Below, one piece after another: positions 16,965 through 24,926 of a stretch of DNA of 64,000 bases. Origin of the DNA: Lewinella sp050633125 (GTDB taxonomy: Bacteria > Bacteroidota > Bacteroidia > Chitinophagales > Saprospiraceae). The stretch spans positions 50,436-114,435 of the forward strand of contig NZ_JBOEFX010000065.1 in NCBI RefSeq assembly GCF_050633125.1. Direction: 5' to 3'. The translations under genes and the position numbers were made by a program. Below the pieces are notes generated by a model, which was not told the DNA's origin, did no database searches, and saw only the letters and a list, made by a program, of their open reading frames with translations. Every line of letters begins with the position of its first letter. Position 1 is the first letter of the stretch.

Positions 16965-17993
16965 TTACTGATTGCTTATAAAATCGGTGATCCGTTTTGC
17001 AAAAACAGCATTCGCTTTCGCGTTGGGATGATCATCATAAGGGGCATTTCGGTATTCTTCCAGAGCTAGATCGACCGAAATATCTAGGGTTTTTAGGCCC
17101 AGCGTGTTAAGTTCTTTCAATGTTTCTTTTGTTTCAGAAGAAGGTGTGATTCCGGTGACTAAAAGTCGCACCCCATGTAAATCACACAGCGTTTTAATCC
17201 GCTGAAAAATGTAGCGATTCACTTCTGCCTTGTCAATCCTTTGACTTTGCTTTTGATCACTTAAATCTTGGAGAAAATTGACGGCCGCGAAAGTTTCCCG
17301 GTATTGCCAATTATGGTAAATACTGTCCCAGGGGCAAAAGCGGACTTGTTTACCAGGCACAACACTGGCGACAACATAAGGAACAGCGGCTGTTCTCATC
17401 AGCGTACTTACAGCGTCATTTGATCGTTGATACCCCATAAATAAATCTCGGCGATAGGCAGGCGTAAGCGCGTTTCGTTCATCATGAAAATCAGCATAAT
17501 TAACAATGGCCCACGCCGGTGGCGGATGGATAGCCAGCTGTTGTTTCAATTGCAAATAGCTCTGAACAGTGCCGTAACCAGGCACGCCAAAGTTTTTGAC
17601 ATCAAACTGGGGCGAATTTTTATTTACCAAAAAAGGAAAAGTCAGGCTATCATCGATGCCCATCCCATAGGTATAAGAACAACCCAAAAACCAAATAGCA
17701 GGCAATTCTTCCTGCTTTTCATAGCCTGCAATGCGAATAGAATCTGCCCCGTGGGTGGCAGTATAAGTAAGCCCTTCATTGATCGTGACTTGAAAAGTAC
17801 CCGGATGCAAGGCAAAACCGAGTGAAGCATGAGGGATCAGGCAATGATCAGGCGTAGACTCAATTTTGAAGTCGACCTGCCGATAGGGGCGATAACCAAG
17901 AATAAGTAAAGCTATTTCCAAACAAGGAAGGAGAAGAAGGAGAAGGTAAACCGCGTAAAGCAGGTTCTTCTTCCTCGAATTATGCTGCATCAA
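16965..17993 (-). CDS. Membrane-anchored SGNH-type hydrolase-like protein
   Basis: A 342-residue protein with an N-terminal transmembrane anchor (about 10-33) and a periplasmic SGNH-like domain. The block I nucleophile motif is GCSYTYG (Ser106), the oxyanion Gly is in NFGVPGYG, the Asn region is IVNYADFHDERN, and the catalytic Asp-His pair is in DDHPNA (His322). SGNH hydrolases of this layout often act on O-acyl groups of cell-surface glycans. Its start overlaps the end of the HIT gene by 14 bases, so the two are probably co-transcribed. Confidence 0.75.
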   Translation of the reverse strand: MMQHNSRKKNLLYAVYLLLLLLPCLEIALLILGYRPYRQVDFKIESTPDHCLIPHASLGFALHPGTFQVTINEGLTYTATHGADSIRIAGYEKQEELPAIWFLGCSYTYGMGIDDSLTFPFLVNKNSPQFDVKNFGVPGYGTVQSYLQLKQQLAIHPPPAWAIVNYADFHDERNALTPAYRRDLFMGYQRSNDAVSTLMRTAAVPYVVASVVPGKQVRFCPWDSIYHNWQYRETFAAVNFLQDLSDQKQSQRIDKAEVNRYIFQRIKTLCDLHGVRLLVTGITPSSETKETLKELNTLGLKTLDISVDLALEEYRNAPYDDHPNAKANAVFAKRITDFISNQ

Positions 17994-18405
17994 TCTGGTC
18001 TTTTATTTTCGCGGCCCAATCATTGCGCATCTGTTCTGAACTATTGATCGTCCTGAAGCGAAAGCGAGAACCATCCCCCTCACGGCGGGGTATTACATGA
18101 AAGTGAGCATGAAATACTTCCTGCCCAGCGGCTGCGCCATTATTTTGAAGGACATTGGTACCGTCACAAATCAAATCAGGGGTTTGCCAAATTGCGTATT
18201 CTACTTTCTTGACCACCTCCCAAACCGCAATGGAAGTCGCCAAAGGAATACTTCTCAACTCACTATAATGGATTTTGGGAATAATCAATACATGGCCATG
18301 ATTAATGGGGGAAATATCCATAAAAGCAAGCACTTGTTCATCTTCGTAAACCCGGTGAGCTGGTAGCTCTCCGCTGATGATCTTACAAAAAACACAATGG
18401 TTCAT
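17980..18405 (-). CDS. HIT family (histidine triad) nucleotide-binding protein
   Basis: A 141-residue HIT protein: N-terminal CVFCKIISGELPAHRVYED, the central NHGHVLIIPK, and the histidine triad HAHFHVIP near the C terminus, of the form HxHxHxx. The family hydrolyses nucleoside phosphoramidates and adenylates. The CxxC pair near the N terminus, together with later His residues, is the zinc site common in this subgroup. It is the first gene of a two-gene minus-strand unit with the SGNH protein and is divergent from the 18494 lipoprotein gene. Confidence 0.93.
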   Translation of the reverse strand: MNHCVFCKIISGELPAHRVYEDEQVLAFMDISPINHGHVLIIPKIHYSELRSIPLATSIAVWEVVKKVEYAIWQTPDLICDGTNVLQNNGAAAGQEVFHAHFHVIPRREGDGSRFRFRTINSSEQMRNDWAAKIKDQIDAA

Positions 18406-18493
18406 AGCGGTTGCTTTTTTGTTTGTTCCCTATGATGATTAACTTGTGCCAGAGAATAAACCTAGCCCTTTCAAGGCACTAAAGTTAAGCATA

Positions 18494-19150
18494 ATGAAAA
18501 ATATCACGCTGCTGTTACTACTTGTTATTTGTTGCTGGAGTTGCGGACCAGAAGCTCCTCCTGCCGATGCTGAAGCTACCGAAACGACCGAAGCAGTAGC
18601 AGCACCAGCTCAGCAAAATACTTTCCTCATTCGCCCTGGTGAAGGGTTCGGTGATTTTAATGATGAATTGGCGAAAGCTGACCTTATGCGTCTTTTGGGC
18701 AAAAACCGCATTGCTCCGCGAGCATTTTACCTGGGAGAAGGCGAATCTGCCCCTGGCCTGGTTTTATACCCCGACAGTCCGGAAGAAGTAGAGGTATTAC
18801 TCGATGAAGACGGGTACCCAATCATGTATCGCATCCAAGAAGAAGGTAGCGAGTGGGCCACAGAAGAAGGCCTAAAGGTAGGCAGTAGCCTAACTGATTT
18901 AGAAAAAATAAACGGGCAGCCATTTAAACTCACCGGCTTCGATTGGGACTACGGGGGCACCGTCACCAACTGGAATGGAGGCACCTTTGCCGATAAAGAC
19001 TTTATGGTGGTTCTGGGATACGATGTCGATGCTGCTTCATTTACAGAGGAAGATATGGAACAACTTCTGGGCGACCAGGAAATAATTTCAACCCTTCCAG
19101 CCCTGAGGCGTTATCCGTTTAAGGTCGTCACCATTACACAGCGGTACTAG
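18494..19150 (+). CDS. Lipoprotein of unknown function
   Basis: A 218-residue lipoprotein starting at ATG 18494 (MKNITLLLLLVICCWSCGPE; lipobox WSC). An upstream GTG at 18446 would add a hydrophilic extension in front of the signal peptide and is rejected. After an Ala/Glu/Thr-rich linker comes an acidic globular domain with many Gly-Glu turns, and no family I recognise. The membrane-protein gene follows 8 bases later, so the two are likely co-transcribed. Confidence 0.75.
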   Translation: MKNITLLLLLVICCWSCGPEAPPADAEATETTEAVAAPAQQNTFLIRPGEGFGDFNDELAKADLMRLLGKNRIAPRAFYLGEGESAPGLVLYPDSPEEVEVLLDEDGYPIMYRIQEEGSEWATEEGLKVGSSLTDLEKINGQPFKLTGFDWDYGGTVTNWNGGTFADKDFMVVLGYDVDAASFTEEDMEQLLGDQEIISTLPALRRYPFKVVTITQRY

Positions 19151-19158
19151 TAGCCATT

Positions 19159-19965
19159 ATGACAACAGAACAAAGAACACAGTTAGAAAACGCGATTAGT
19201 AAAGGGTATTTCCACTCCTCCTCATTAAGAATGAGAGAAGGCTTGTTATTGTATCGAAAGCATTTTAAAGATTTTGCTCTTTTTGCCCTACTTGTCCCTT
19301 TTGTAGGGAGTGTTTTTACCATTCTCGGCCTTGGCTGGATAGGTACAATATTACTTACACTGATTATTTCTCCGGTGCTAAATGCAGGCTTTTACCTGGC
19401 AGCCCACAGTGTCATGGAAGGAGGGGATTGGGACTTCAAGCGTTTTTTTGGTGCTATCCCCCAAGCAGGACCTTTGGTCTTAAACAATCTACTCGGTATT
19501 CTTATAACCGGGATTGTGATGCTCCCGATCTACTATTTATTTCAGCGTATTGGCTTTATGGACTGGTACCAAGAGGTGCTCAACAATCCTGTAAATCCGC
19601 CTGAACCACCTCAAATGAGCAGCACCGACTCTACGGTGTTTTTTCTAAATTTGGTTCCGCTCATTTATCTACAAGTAGGTTTCAGCTGGGCTTATCCATT
19701 GATCTTATTTTGGGGAGCCAACTCTTTGGAAGCACTAGAACTAAGCAGACGGCTGGTAACCAAGCGTTGGGGAGCGCAATTTATGCTACTACTGACTTTT
19801 TTCTCGCTATTCATGCTAGTCAGCATCTTACTATCTCCGCTAGCGATTGCAGCACCCGGCCTGGCTAATGTGGTTTCTTTTGGCTTATTTTTGATTCTGC
19901 CTTGGGTGTACTGCAGCCTTTATCTAGGTTTCAGAGGCGCGTTGACCCCTCGGGTAGAAGAATAA
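19159..19965 (+). CDS. Multi-pass membrane protein of unknown function
   Basis: A 268-residue integral membrane protein with an N-terminal cytoplasmic segment (about 1-35) and about six hydrophobic segments (around 38-60, 63-85, 108-130, 158-180, 208-235 and 238-258). It resembles the broad group of uncharacterised membrane proteins with paired helices and a glycine-rich VGSVFTILGLGWIG segment, but I assign no function. It follows the lipoprotein gene with 8 bases between, and a TATCTTTG -7-like box for dapD begins at 19975, shortly after its stop. Confidence 0.7.
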   Translation: MTTEQRTQLENAISKGYFHSSSLRMREGLLLYRKHFKDFALFALLVPFVGSVFTILGLGWIGTILLTLIISPVLNAGFYLAAHSVMEGGDWDFKRFFGAIPQAGPLVLNNLLGILITGIVMLPIYYLFQRIGFMDWYQEVLNNPVNPPEPPQMSSTDSTVFFLNLVPLIYLQVGFSWAYPLILFWGANSLEALELSRRLVTKRWGAQFMLLLTFFSLFMLVSILLSPLAIAAPGLANVVSFGLFLILPWVYCSLYLGFRGALTPRVEE

Positions 19966-20020
19966 AATCTCTCGTATCTTTGTCATTCATCTTTATACTA
20001 AGAAGGATAAAAATTCACTC

Positions 20021-20860
20021 ATGACAGCTTTTCGTTCGTTGATTGAAGCGGCCTTTGAGGACCGTAGCATGTTAAAAGACAAAAATGTTCAAGAAGCTAT
20101 AATGGCAGTCATTGAACAACTCGACCAAGGCCGCTTACGTGTAGCAGAGCAGATATCTACACCTAAGAATCCGGAAACAGACGGCAAGTGGCAAGTCAAT
20201 GACTGGGTAAAGAAAGCCGTTATCCTTTACTTCCCCATTGCAAAGATGGAAACCATTGAAGTAGGTCCCTTTGAGTTTCACGATAAAATTCCGCTAAAGA
20301 AAAACTTTGCGCAGCAAGGTGTACGAGTAGTACCACAGGCATTGGCACGCTATGGGTCTTTCCTGGAAGAAGGAGTGATCTTGATGCCTAGCTATGTCAA
20401 TATCGGTGCCTATGTAGGTAGTGGCAGTATGGTTGATACCTGGGCCACTGTGGGCAGCTGTGCGCAAATTGGCCAGAATGTTCACCTCAGTGGTGGTGTG
20501 GGTATTGGTGGTGTATTGGAGCCGCCACAGGCCGCACCAACGATCATTGAAGACAATGCTTTTATTGGCTCTCGCTGCATCGTCGTAGAAGGTGTACACA
20601 TCGAACGCGAAGCCGTTTTAGGCGCCAATGTCGTTCTTACTCAAACGACTCGGATCATTGATGTTACCGGTCCAGAACCCGTAACTTACCGTGGACGTGT
20701 ACCAGCCCGCTCTGTTGTCATCCCCGGCTCTTACACTAAATCTTTCCCCGCTGGTGATTATCAAGTGCCCTGCGCCCTGATTATTGGTCAGCGTAAAGCA
20801 AGTACCGATAAGAAAACCAGTTTAAACAGCGCATTACGGGAATACAACGTGGCAGTGTAA
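20021..20860 (+). CDS. dapD: 2,3,4,5-tetrahydropyridine-2,6-dicarboxylate N-succinyltransferase
   Basis: A 279-residue DapD: an N-terminal helical domain (about 1-100) followed by a left-handed beta helix of hexapeptide repeats (LMPSYVNIGAYVGSGSMVDT through AVLGANVVLTQTT) and a C-terminal strand region with YRGRVPARSVVIPGS. It transfers succinyl from succinyl-CoA to tetrahydrodipicolinate in the diaminopimelate/lysine pathway, supplying peptidoglycan cross-links. The length matches the usual 270-280 residues. TATCTTTG at 19975-19982 is a candidate -7 box. The PepSY gene begins 24 bases downstream. Confidence 0.96.
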   Translation: MTAFRSLIEAAFEDRSMLKDKNVQEAIMAVIEQLDQGRLRVAEQISTPKNPETDGKWQVNDWVKKAVILYFPIAKMETIEVGPFEFHDKIPLKKNFAQQGVRVVPQALARYGSFLEEGVILMPSYVNIGAYVGSGSMVDTWATVGSCAQIGQNVHLSGGVGIGGVLEPPQAAPTIIEDNAFIGSRCIVVEGVHIEREAVLGANVVLTQTTRIIDVTGPEPVTYRGRVPARSVVIPGSYTKSFPAGDYQVPCALIIGQRKASTDKKTSLNSALREYNVAV

Positions 20861-20883
20861 GCAACCAGAGAGTACAAAAAAAC

Positions 20884-21435
20884 ATGAGCACTACGCGGCG
20901 CCAGAATCAGGCGAAACTACTGAGGGTTGTAAGGAAAATACATCGTTGGACTGGTGCCAGCCTCTTTGTCGTATTCTTATTTGTAAGTATCACTGGCTTG
21001 TTGTTAGGTTGGAAAAAAGATAGCAAAGGTTATCTTTTGCCCGATACGCAAAAAGGTGTCTCGACTGAAGCAACAGAATGGTTGCCATTGGCTAATTTAC
21101 AAGATCGTGCGTTGTTTTTGATTGATTCACTCTATCCAAAGTTAGATACCCGTATTGATAGACTCGATGTGCGCCCCAACAAGGGTATCGTCAAATTCAC
21201 TTTCGAAAATTACTATCACGAGCTACAGTTGGATCTCAGCACCGGTAGTCTCCTAAGTTCCGGCAAGCGGCGCTCCGACCTCCTGGAGCATATTCACGAT
21301 GGCTCCATCGTTGACAAGCAATTCGGTAGTAGTTTTTTTAAATTGCTTTATACCACCGTAGCGGGACTAGCGCTTTTGGTCTTCACCGTAACAGGATTTT
21401 GGTTGTGGTACGGGCCGAAGCGAATGCGGAAGTAG
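20884..21435 (+). CDS. PepSY-associated transmembrane protein
   Basis: A 183-residue protein: a basic N terminus with HRWTGASLFVVFLFVSITGL (first helix, with the His-Arg-Trp motif typical of PepSY_TM proteins), a periplasmic PepSY-like segment, a conserved HIHDGSIVD, and a second helix near the C terminus (LYTTVAGLALLVFTVTGFWL). Family members occur with iron reductases and siderophore uptake, but this short two-helix form is of unknown role. Its 3' end overlaps the start region of the pseudouridine synthase gene by up to 37 bases. Confidence 0.82.
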   Translation: MSTTRRQNQAKLLRVVRKIHRWTGASLFVVFLFVSITGLLLGWKKDSKGYLLPDTQKGVSTEATEWLPLANLQDRALFLIDSLYPKLDTRIDRLDVRPNKGIVKFTFENYYHELQLDLSTGSLLSSGKRRSDLLEHIHDGSIVDKQFGSSFFKLLYTTVAGLALLVFTVTGFWLWYGPKRMRK

Positions 21436-22070
21436 GCACTCTCGGAAAAGCCAATCCAAAACCATCAAACGAACCAATCATCAAATCAATTAACCACCAC
21501 CATTTTGCCATCCACAAGCCTGGAGGATATTTGTCACAGTTTGTCAATAATCAAACCAAACGAAGAAATAAAAAACTACTGGGCGATCTCCACGATTTCC
21601 CTGAGGGGACAATGGCTATTGGGCGGTTAGATGAAGACTCTGAGGGGTTATTATTACTAACAACCGATGGTAAAGTGAGTGAACAGGTTCGCAGCAAAAA
21701 AGTAGAAAAGGAATACTATGTTGAACTAGATGGTAAAATCACACAGGACGCCATTGAACAACTAAAAATTGGTGTCGAGATAAAGACACGAAAAACCGCT
21801 TACCTAACCTTGCCCTGTGAAGCGGTGCTTTTGGATCCAGCACCCGTTTTTGAGGTTACCACAACAAAATCAGCACGTAGAAGGCACCGTCCAACCAGTT
21901 GGTTGTCTATAATCATCAACGAAGGCAAATTTCGGCAAGTTCGTAAAATGACGGCGGCAGTAGGGTTCCCTACCCTCAGGTTGGTGCGAGTGCGGGTAGG
22001 TCAAGTACGACTAAATGATATGCGCGCTGGCGATGTGGTAGAAGTAAGTAATTTTAAATTATTCGCCTAA
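21399..22070 (+). CDS. RsuA/RluE-type rRNA pseudouridine synthase, non-ATG start
   Basis: The catalytic motif GRLDEDSEGLLLLT (with the nucleophilic Asp) and the N-terminal HKPGG identify the RsuA/RluB/RluE family; the absence of an S4 domain and the length of about 200 residues fit an RluE-like 23S rRNA enzyme. There is no in-frame ATG before the conserved domain: the frame opens with TTG at 21399 or GTG at 21405, inside the PepSY gene. Start by translational coupling from the PepSY gene is the simplest explanation; a sequencing error or lost start is the alternative. The 3' end overlaps the convergent glycosyltransferase gene by 12 bases. Confidence 0.82.
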   Translation: MVVVRAEANAEVGTLGKANPKPSNEPIIKSINHHHFAIHKPGGYLSQFVNNQTKRRNKKLLGDLHDFPEGTMAIGRLDEDSEGLLLLTTDGKVSEQVRSKKVEKEYYVELDGKITQDAIEQLKIGVEIKTRKTAYLTLPCEAVLLDPAPVFEVTTTKSARRRHRPTSWLSIIINEGKFRQVRKMTAAVGFPTLRLVRVRVGQVRLNDMRAGDVVEVSNFKLFA

Positions 22071-23150
22071 CAAGCCTTCGTAAACCGCCATCAACTCTTT
22101 CACACTCCTTTCTACGGTGTAGTTTTTCTGAATATAGACCTGCCCGGCAGTACCTATTTTTTTGCGGTAATCCGGATTATCAACCAAGCTATTTATGGCT
22201 GTAGCCATTGCCTCTGGATCACGAGGGGGAATAACGATGCCGCTTTCGCCATCGATGGCCAAACCTTTATTGCCACCAATATTGGTCATGATGGTTGCCT
22301 TGCCGAGAAACAGACTTTCCAGCAATACTTTTGACAGCCCTTCTCCTTTCACGGAAGGAAGCAAGCTAAGGTCACAAGCTTTGACAAGTGACAATACATC
22401 CTTGCGGAAACCTGCAAAAACCACCCGATTTCGAATACCTTTCTTATCCAATGTCGCCAAAGTAGCAGGATCATCAAGGCCCCTACCAATAAGCAGAAAA
22501 TGAGCTGGACTTTCTTTGGCGAGTAGTTCAATGGCGTCTAGCAAATAGGGAATACCCTTCATTCTTCGTGCATTGGCCACCACGCTCACTATAACAGCCT
22601 CTTTTGGGAAACCAAACTCACCAAGATCACCTGTCGGTATATCCTGGTACCAAGCTGGGTTATGCCCTTTACTTACGGTAACGGCTTTCTCTTTTGGAAA
22701 AAAAAGTTGGCGATCAAAAACCTCTTTTACAGCACCTGAAACACAAGTAATCGCATCAACCCTCGGGTTTAGGTGAGTCAGGTAATTGGTGGGGTCCCAC
22801 CAGTGGATATTTCCCGTATAGCCACGGTAGGTGACAACTTTGACATCCAAGCCACGAACCGCACGGATGCCATTGATAATGGCTTTGTTATTGAATAAGT
22901 GGATGATCTGTCGATCCTGCTCAATGATTTCTTTCCTTATTCTGGCAACAGCTTCTCCTGAAAACTTCTTCTTTGGATGAAAATCAATGACCCGCATTCC
23001 AGCATCGCGAAACTTTTGGGCAAAGGGCGTATTCCCGTAGGTCATCACCTGCACATCAGCGCCCGCATGATGCAGCCCAATGAACAATTCCCCCTCCGGG
23101 CGAACGGCATTGTAGTTATCATCATAATCACTAATGACCAGAATACGCAT
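22059..23150 (-). CDS. GT4-type glycosyltransferase
   Basis: A 363-residue GT-B glycosyltransferase of the GT4/Glycos_transf_1 group. The N-terminal domain begins MRILVISDYDDNYNAVRPEGE; the C-terminal domain has the donor-binding region with RGLDDP and the acceptor-side E-x7-E motif in SVKGEGLSKVLLESLFLGKA. Family members transfer nucleotide-sugar-derived residues in LPS, exopolysaccharide or glycolipid synthesis. No membrane segment is seen. No other glycan genes are adjacent, so the product is unclear. The 3' end overlaps the pseudouridine synthase gene by 12 bases. Confidence 0.9.
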   Translation of the reverse strand: MRILVISDYDDNYNAVRPEGELFIGLHHAGADVQVMTYGNTPFAQKFRDAGMRVIDFHPKKKFSGEAVARIRKEIIEQDRQIIHLFNNKAIINGIRAVRGLDVKVVTYRGYTGNIHWWDPTNYLTHLNPRVDAITCVSGAVKEVFDRQLFFPKEKAVTVSKGHNPAWYQDIPTGDLGEFGFPKEAVIVSVVANARRMKGIPYLLDAIELLAKESPAHFLLIGRGLDDPATLATLDKKGIRNRVVFAGFRKDVLSLVKACDLSLLPSVKGEGLSKVLLESLFLGKATIMTNIGGNKGLAIDGESGIVIPPRDPEAMATAINSLVDNPDYRKKIGTAGQVYIQKNYTVERSVKELMAVYEGLLGE

Positions 23151-23280
23151 GGTTTTATTTTTTTTAATTCTCCCCCCTTACACTTAGGCTGTTCAATCTG
23201 CTGTGATTTCCCCGTGCCGATTTTTCAAGTACTTGGACAAGTGTAATCACGGATTGCTTTTCTCTAAGTACTTAACTTGA

Positions 23281-23440
23281 ATTCACGACCCACCCCAACC
23301 CCTCCCTAGCTAGGCGAGGGGCTTTTGCAAATCGAAAATCACGGCCAAAAACTATCAAAACGCTGTCACAACCAACACTTTGATACATTACAAGTCCTCC
23401 CTCCATCACAAGGGAGGGAGATAGAGGGTGGGTCGTGAAT
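23281..23440. mobile_element. Non-autonomous palindromic element related to the mnmE insertion
   Basis: A perfect 15-bp terminal inverted repeat, ATTCACGACCCACCC (23281-23295) and its complement (23426-23440), bounds 160 bases. Each end carries a further CCCTCCCT/AGGGAGGG-type hairpin (around 23300-23320 and 23398-23418). The same CGACCCACCC plus CTCCCT hairpin arrangement forms the terminal repeats of the 501-bp DUF559 element inside mnmE. There is no coding frame. It lies between the glycosyltransferase and GNAT-like genes in a 355-base gap that otherwise shows nothing. Confidence 0.7.
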
Positions 23441-23505
23441 ACAGGCCTGAAAGCGTCACTTTCCTTTACCATCAGATGGTACACTCACCCAACACTTACA
23501 CCCTT

Positions 23506-24729
23506 TTATCCTTTCGGATAAATCCCTTCCTCCGGTACCTCTCCCATGGGCACTTGGCTCACATCGGAGCTTCCGTAAGGCTCATATGGAGTATCATCTA
23601 ATATTTTCACAAAAGAAAGGTGTACCCGCTCCACAAAAACATTAAGGGCTGCGGTCGAGCTTTTCAGCATCGCATAATTTCCGCCCCGGATCGTCGCAAG
23701 TCCTAGTTCTTTGTATGTTTTCAGATTGTAACCATCTCCTACCGTGGTGAGGAAATCGACCATTTCAGAGAAGACACCACGGCGTTGGTAATCGGCGTGA
23801 ATGCCAAAGGCTACTCCCTTTACAATGTTAGGCTGCCCACTGTATTTCAGGTTATACAAAAAGCGAGGCATCTTCCACCAGCTCAGTTTCCCTTTTGCAA
23901 ACTTGAGTGATCTGTTGATATCCGGCATCAAGGCACAGAATCCAACGGGTTCATCACCTGCAAAAGAAATACAGGTAAGATTGGGGTCCATGACTGGTTT
24001 CATCATTTTCAACATCTTATAAATCTGCTCGCCTTCCAAAGGTTTGAAGTGCGGCATGTTGGCAAAGGCAGAATTGTACACCGTGGCCATGTGGTCCCCT
24101 TCGGTGCGCAAGTCACGAAGATTAATAACCCTTGATTGTATATTGTAACGCTCGCGTACCCTGCCCGAAATTTGTGTAAGCCGCTCAAAGGCCAGGTTTT
24201 CAACTTTACCACCAAAAGTGAAGACCTGCTCCTGAGGCTGATAGTTCCGTGCGTTGAAAAAGCGCTGGTAGTATTGTGGATGATAATATTCGTGGTAAAG
24301 TGGCGGGTACCAGCCCTTTGTGAGCAGGCCCCAGAATTTATCGCGCTCCCCAAAATTGATAGGAGCGTGAATCATACTGATTCCTTCCGCTGCGAGGTAT
24401 GCCTCTGCTGTGTCGAAAAGCAACTTTGCTGCCTCGTCATCATTGACACATTCAAAGAAACCGATGCCGCCATCCTCGCGGCCAATTTTTGCATTTCTCC
24501 GCCCGTCAATAAAGGCAGAAATACGGCCAATACCTTTTCCTGCTGCATCAAGAAGTACCCAAATTTCTGCTTTTCCCTCCTCAAACGCCTTGTTAGACGC
24601 AGGGGAAAATATCTTATCTATATCGCCTTCCAACGGAGCGATCCAATGGGGATCATTGGCATAAATATAATGAGGTACCTGATGGAAAATTCGCCAGTGT
24701 GCAGGCGTAGTTACTTCTTGTATTTGCAT
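23506..24729 (-). CDS. GNAT-superfamily-like protein
   Basis: A 407-residue protein of a family annotated as GNAT N-acetyltransferase-like in Bacteroidota. The N-terminal half has HYIYANDPHWIAPLEGDIDK and a GRISAFIDGRRN strand typical of a GNAT core; the second half has FAFGIHADY-like AFGIHADYQRRGVFSEMVDF, matching the R/Q-x-x-G-x-G/A acetyl-CoA loop region (QRRGVF). Two GNAT-like folds in tandem are likely. Substrate unknown; relatives act on peptides or aminoacyl-tRNA-derived groups. It is divergent from the LRR gene, with a palindromic repeat between them. Confidence 0.7.
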   Translation of the reverse strand: MQIQEVTTPAHWRIFHQVPHYIYANDPHWIAPLEGDIDKIFSPASNKAFEEGKAEIWVLLDAAGKGIGRISAFIDGRRNAKIGREDGGIGFFECVNDDEAAKLLFDTAEAYLAAEGISMIHAPINFGERDKFWGLLTKGWYPPLYHEYYHPQYYQRFFNARNYQPQEQVFTFGGKVENLAFERLTQISGRVRERYNIQSRVINLRDLRTEGDHMATVYNSAFANMPHFKPLEGEQIYKMLKMMKPVMDPNLTCISFAGDEPVGFCALMPDINRSLKFAKGKLSWWKMPRFLYNLKYSGQPNIVKGVAFGIHADYQRRGVFSEMVDFLTTVGDGYNLKTYKELGLATIRGGNYAMLKSSTAALNVFVERVHLSFVKILDDTPYEPYGSSDVSQVPMGEVPEEGIYPKG

Positions 24730-24754
24730 AGCTATTCGTCGTTGGTATTCGAGC

Positions 24755-24867
24755 TAAAATAAGATGATCCAATTTGTTTTAAGGTTTAGCAAGAAAAAGA
24801 ACACAACCTCTTTTTAGTCCGTTGCTTATCTTTTTTTACTAAACCAAATTGGATCACCTTATTTTTA
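24755..24867. repeat. Inverted repeat in the divergent intergenic region
   Basis: TAAAATAAGATGATCCAATT at 24755-24774 (extending to 24776) is mirrored by 24845-24867 with two differences, enclosing about 70 bases. The repeat lies between two divergent genes; it could be a small mobile repeat or a shared regulatory site. Confidence 0.55.
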
Positions 24868-24926
24868 TACGCTCACTTGAACGCTGCAAAAATAGTTATC
24901 TTTATTGGAAATTGACTTATCTCCCT

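Noticed and set aside
23160..23280. Small gene in the gap after the glycosyltransferase
   Set aside because: The only open frames are short, lack a start context and overlap the palindromic element or the glycosyltransferase.
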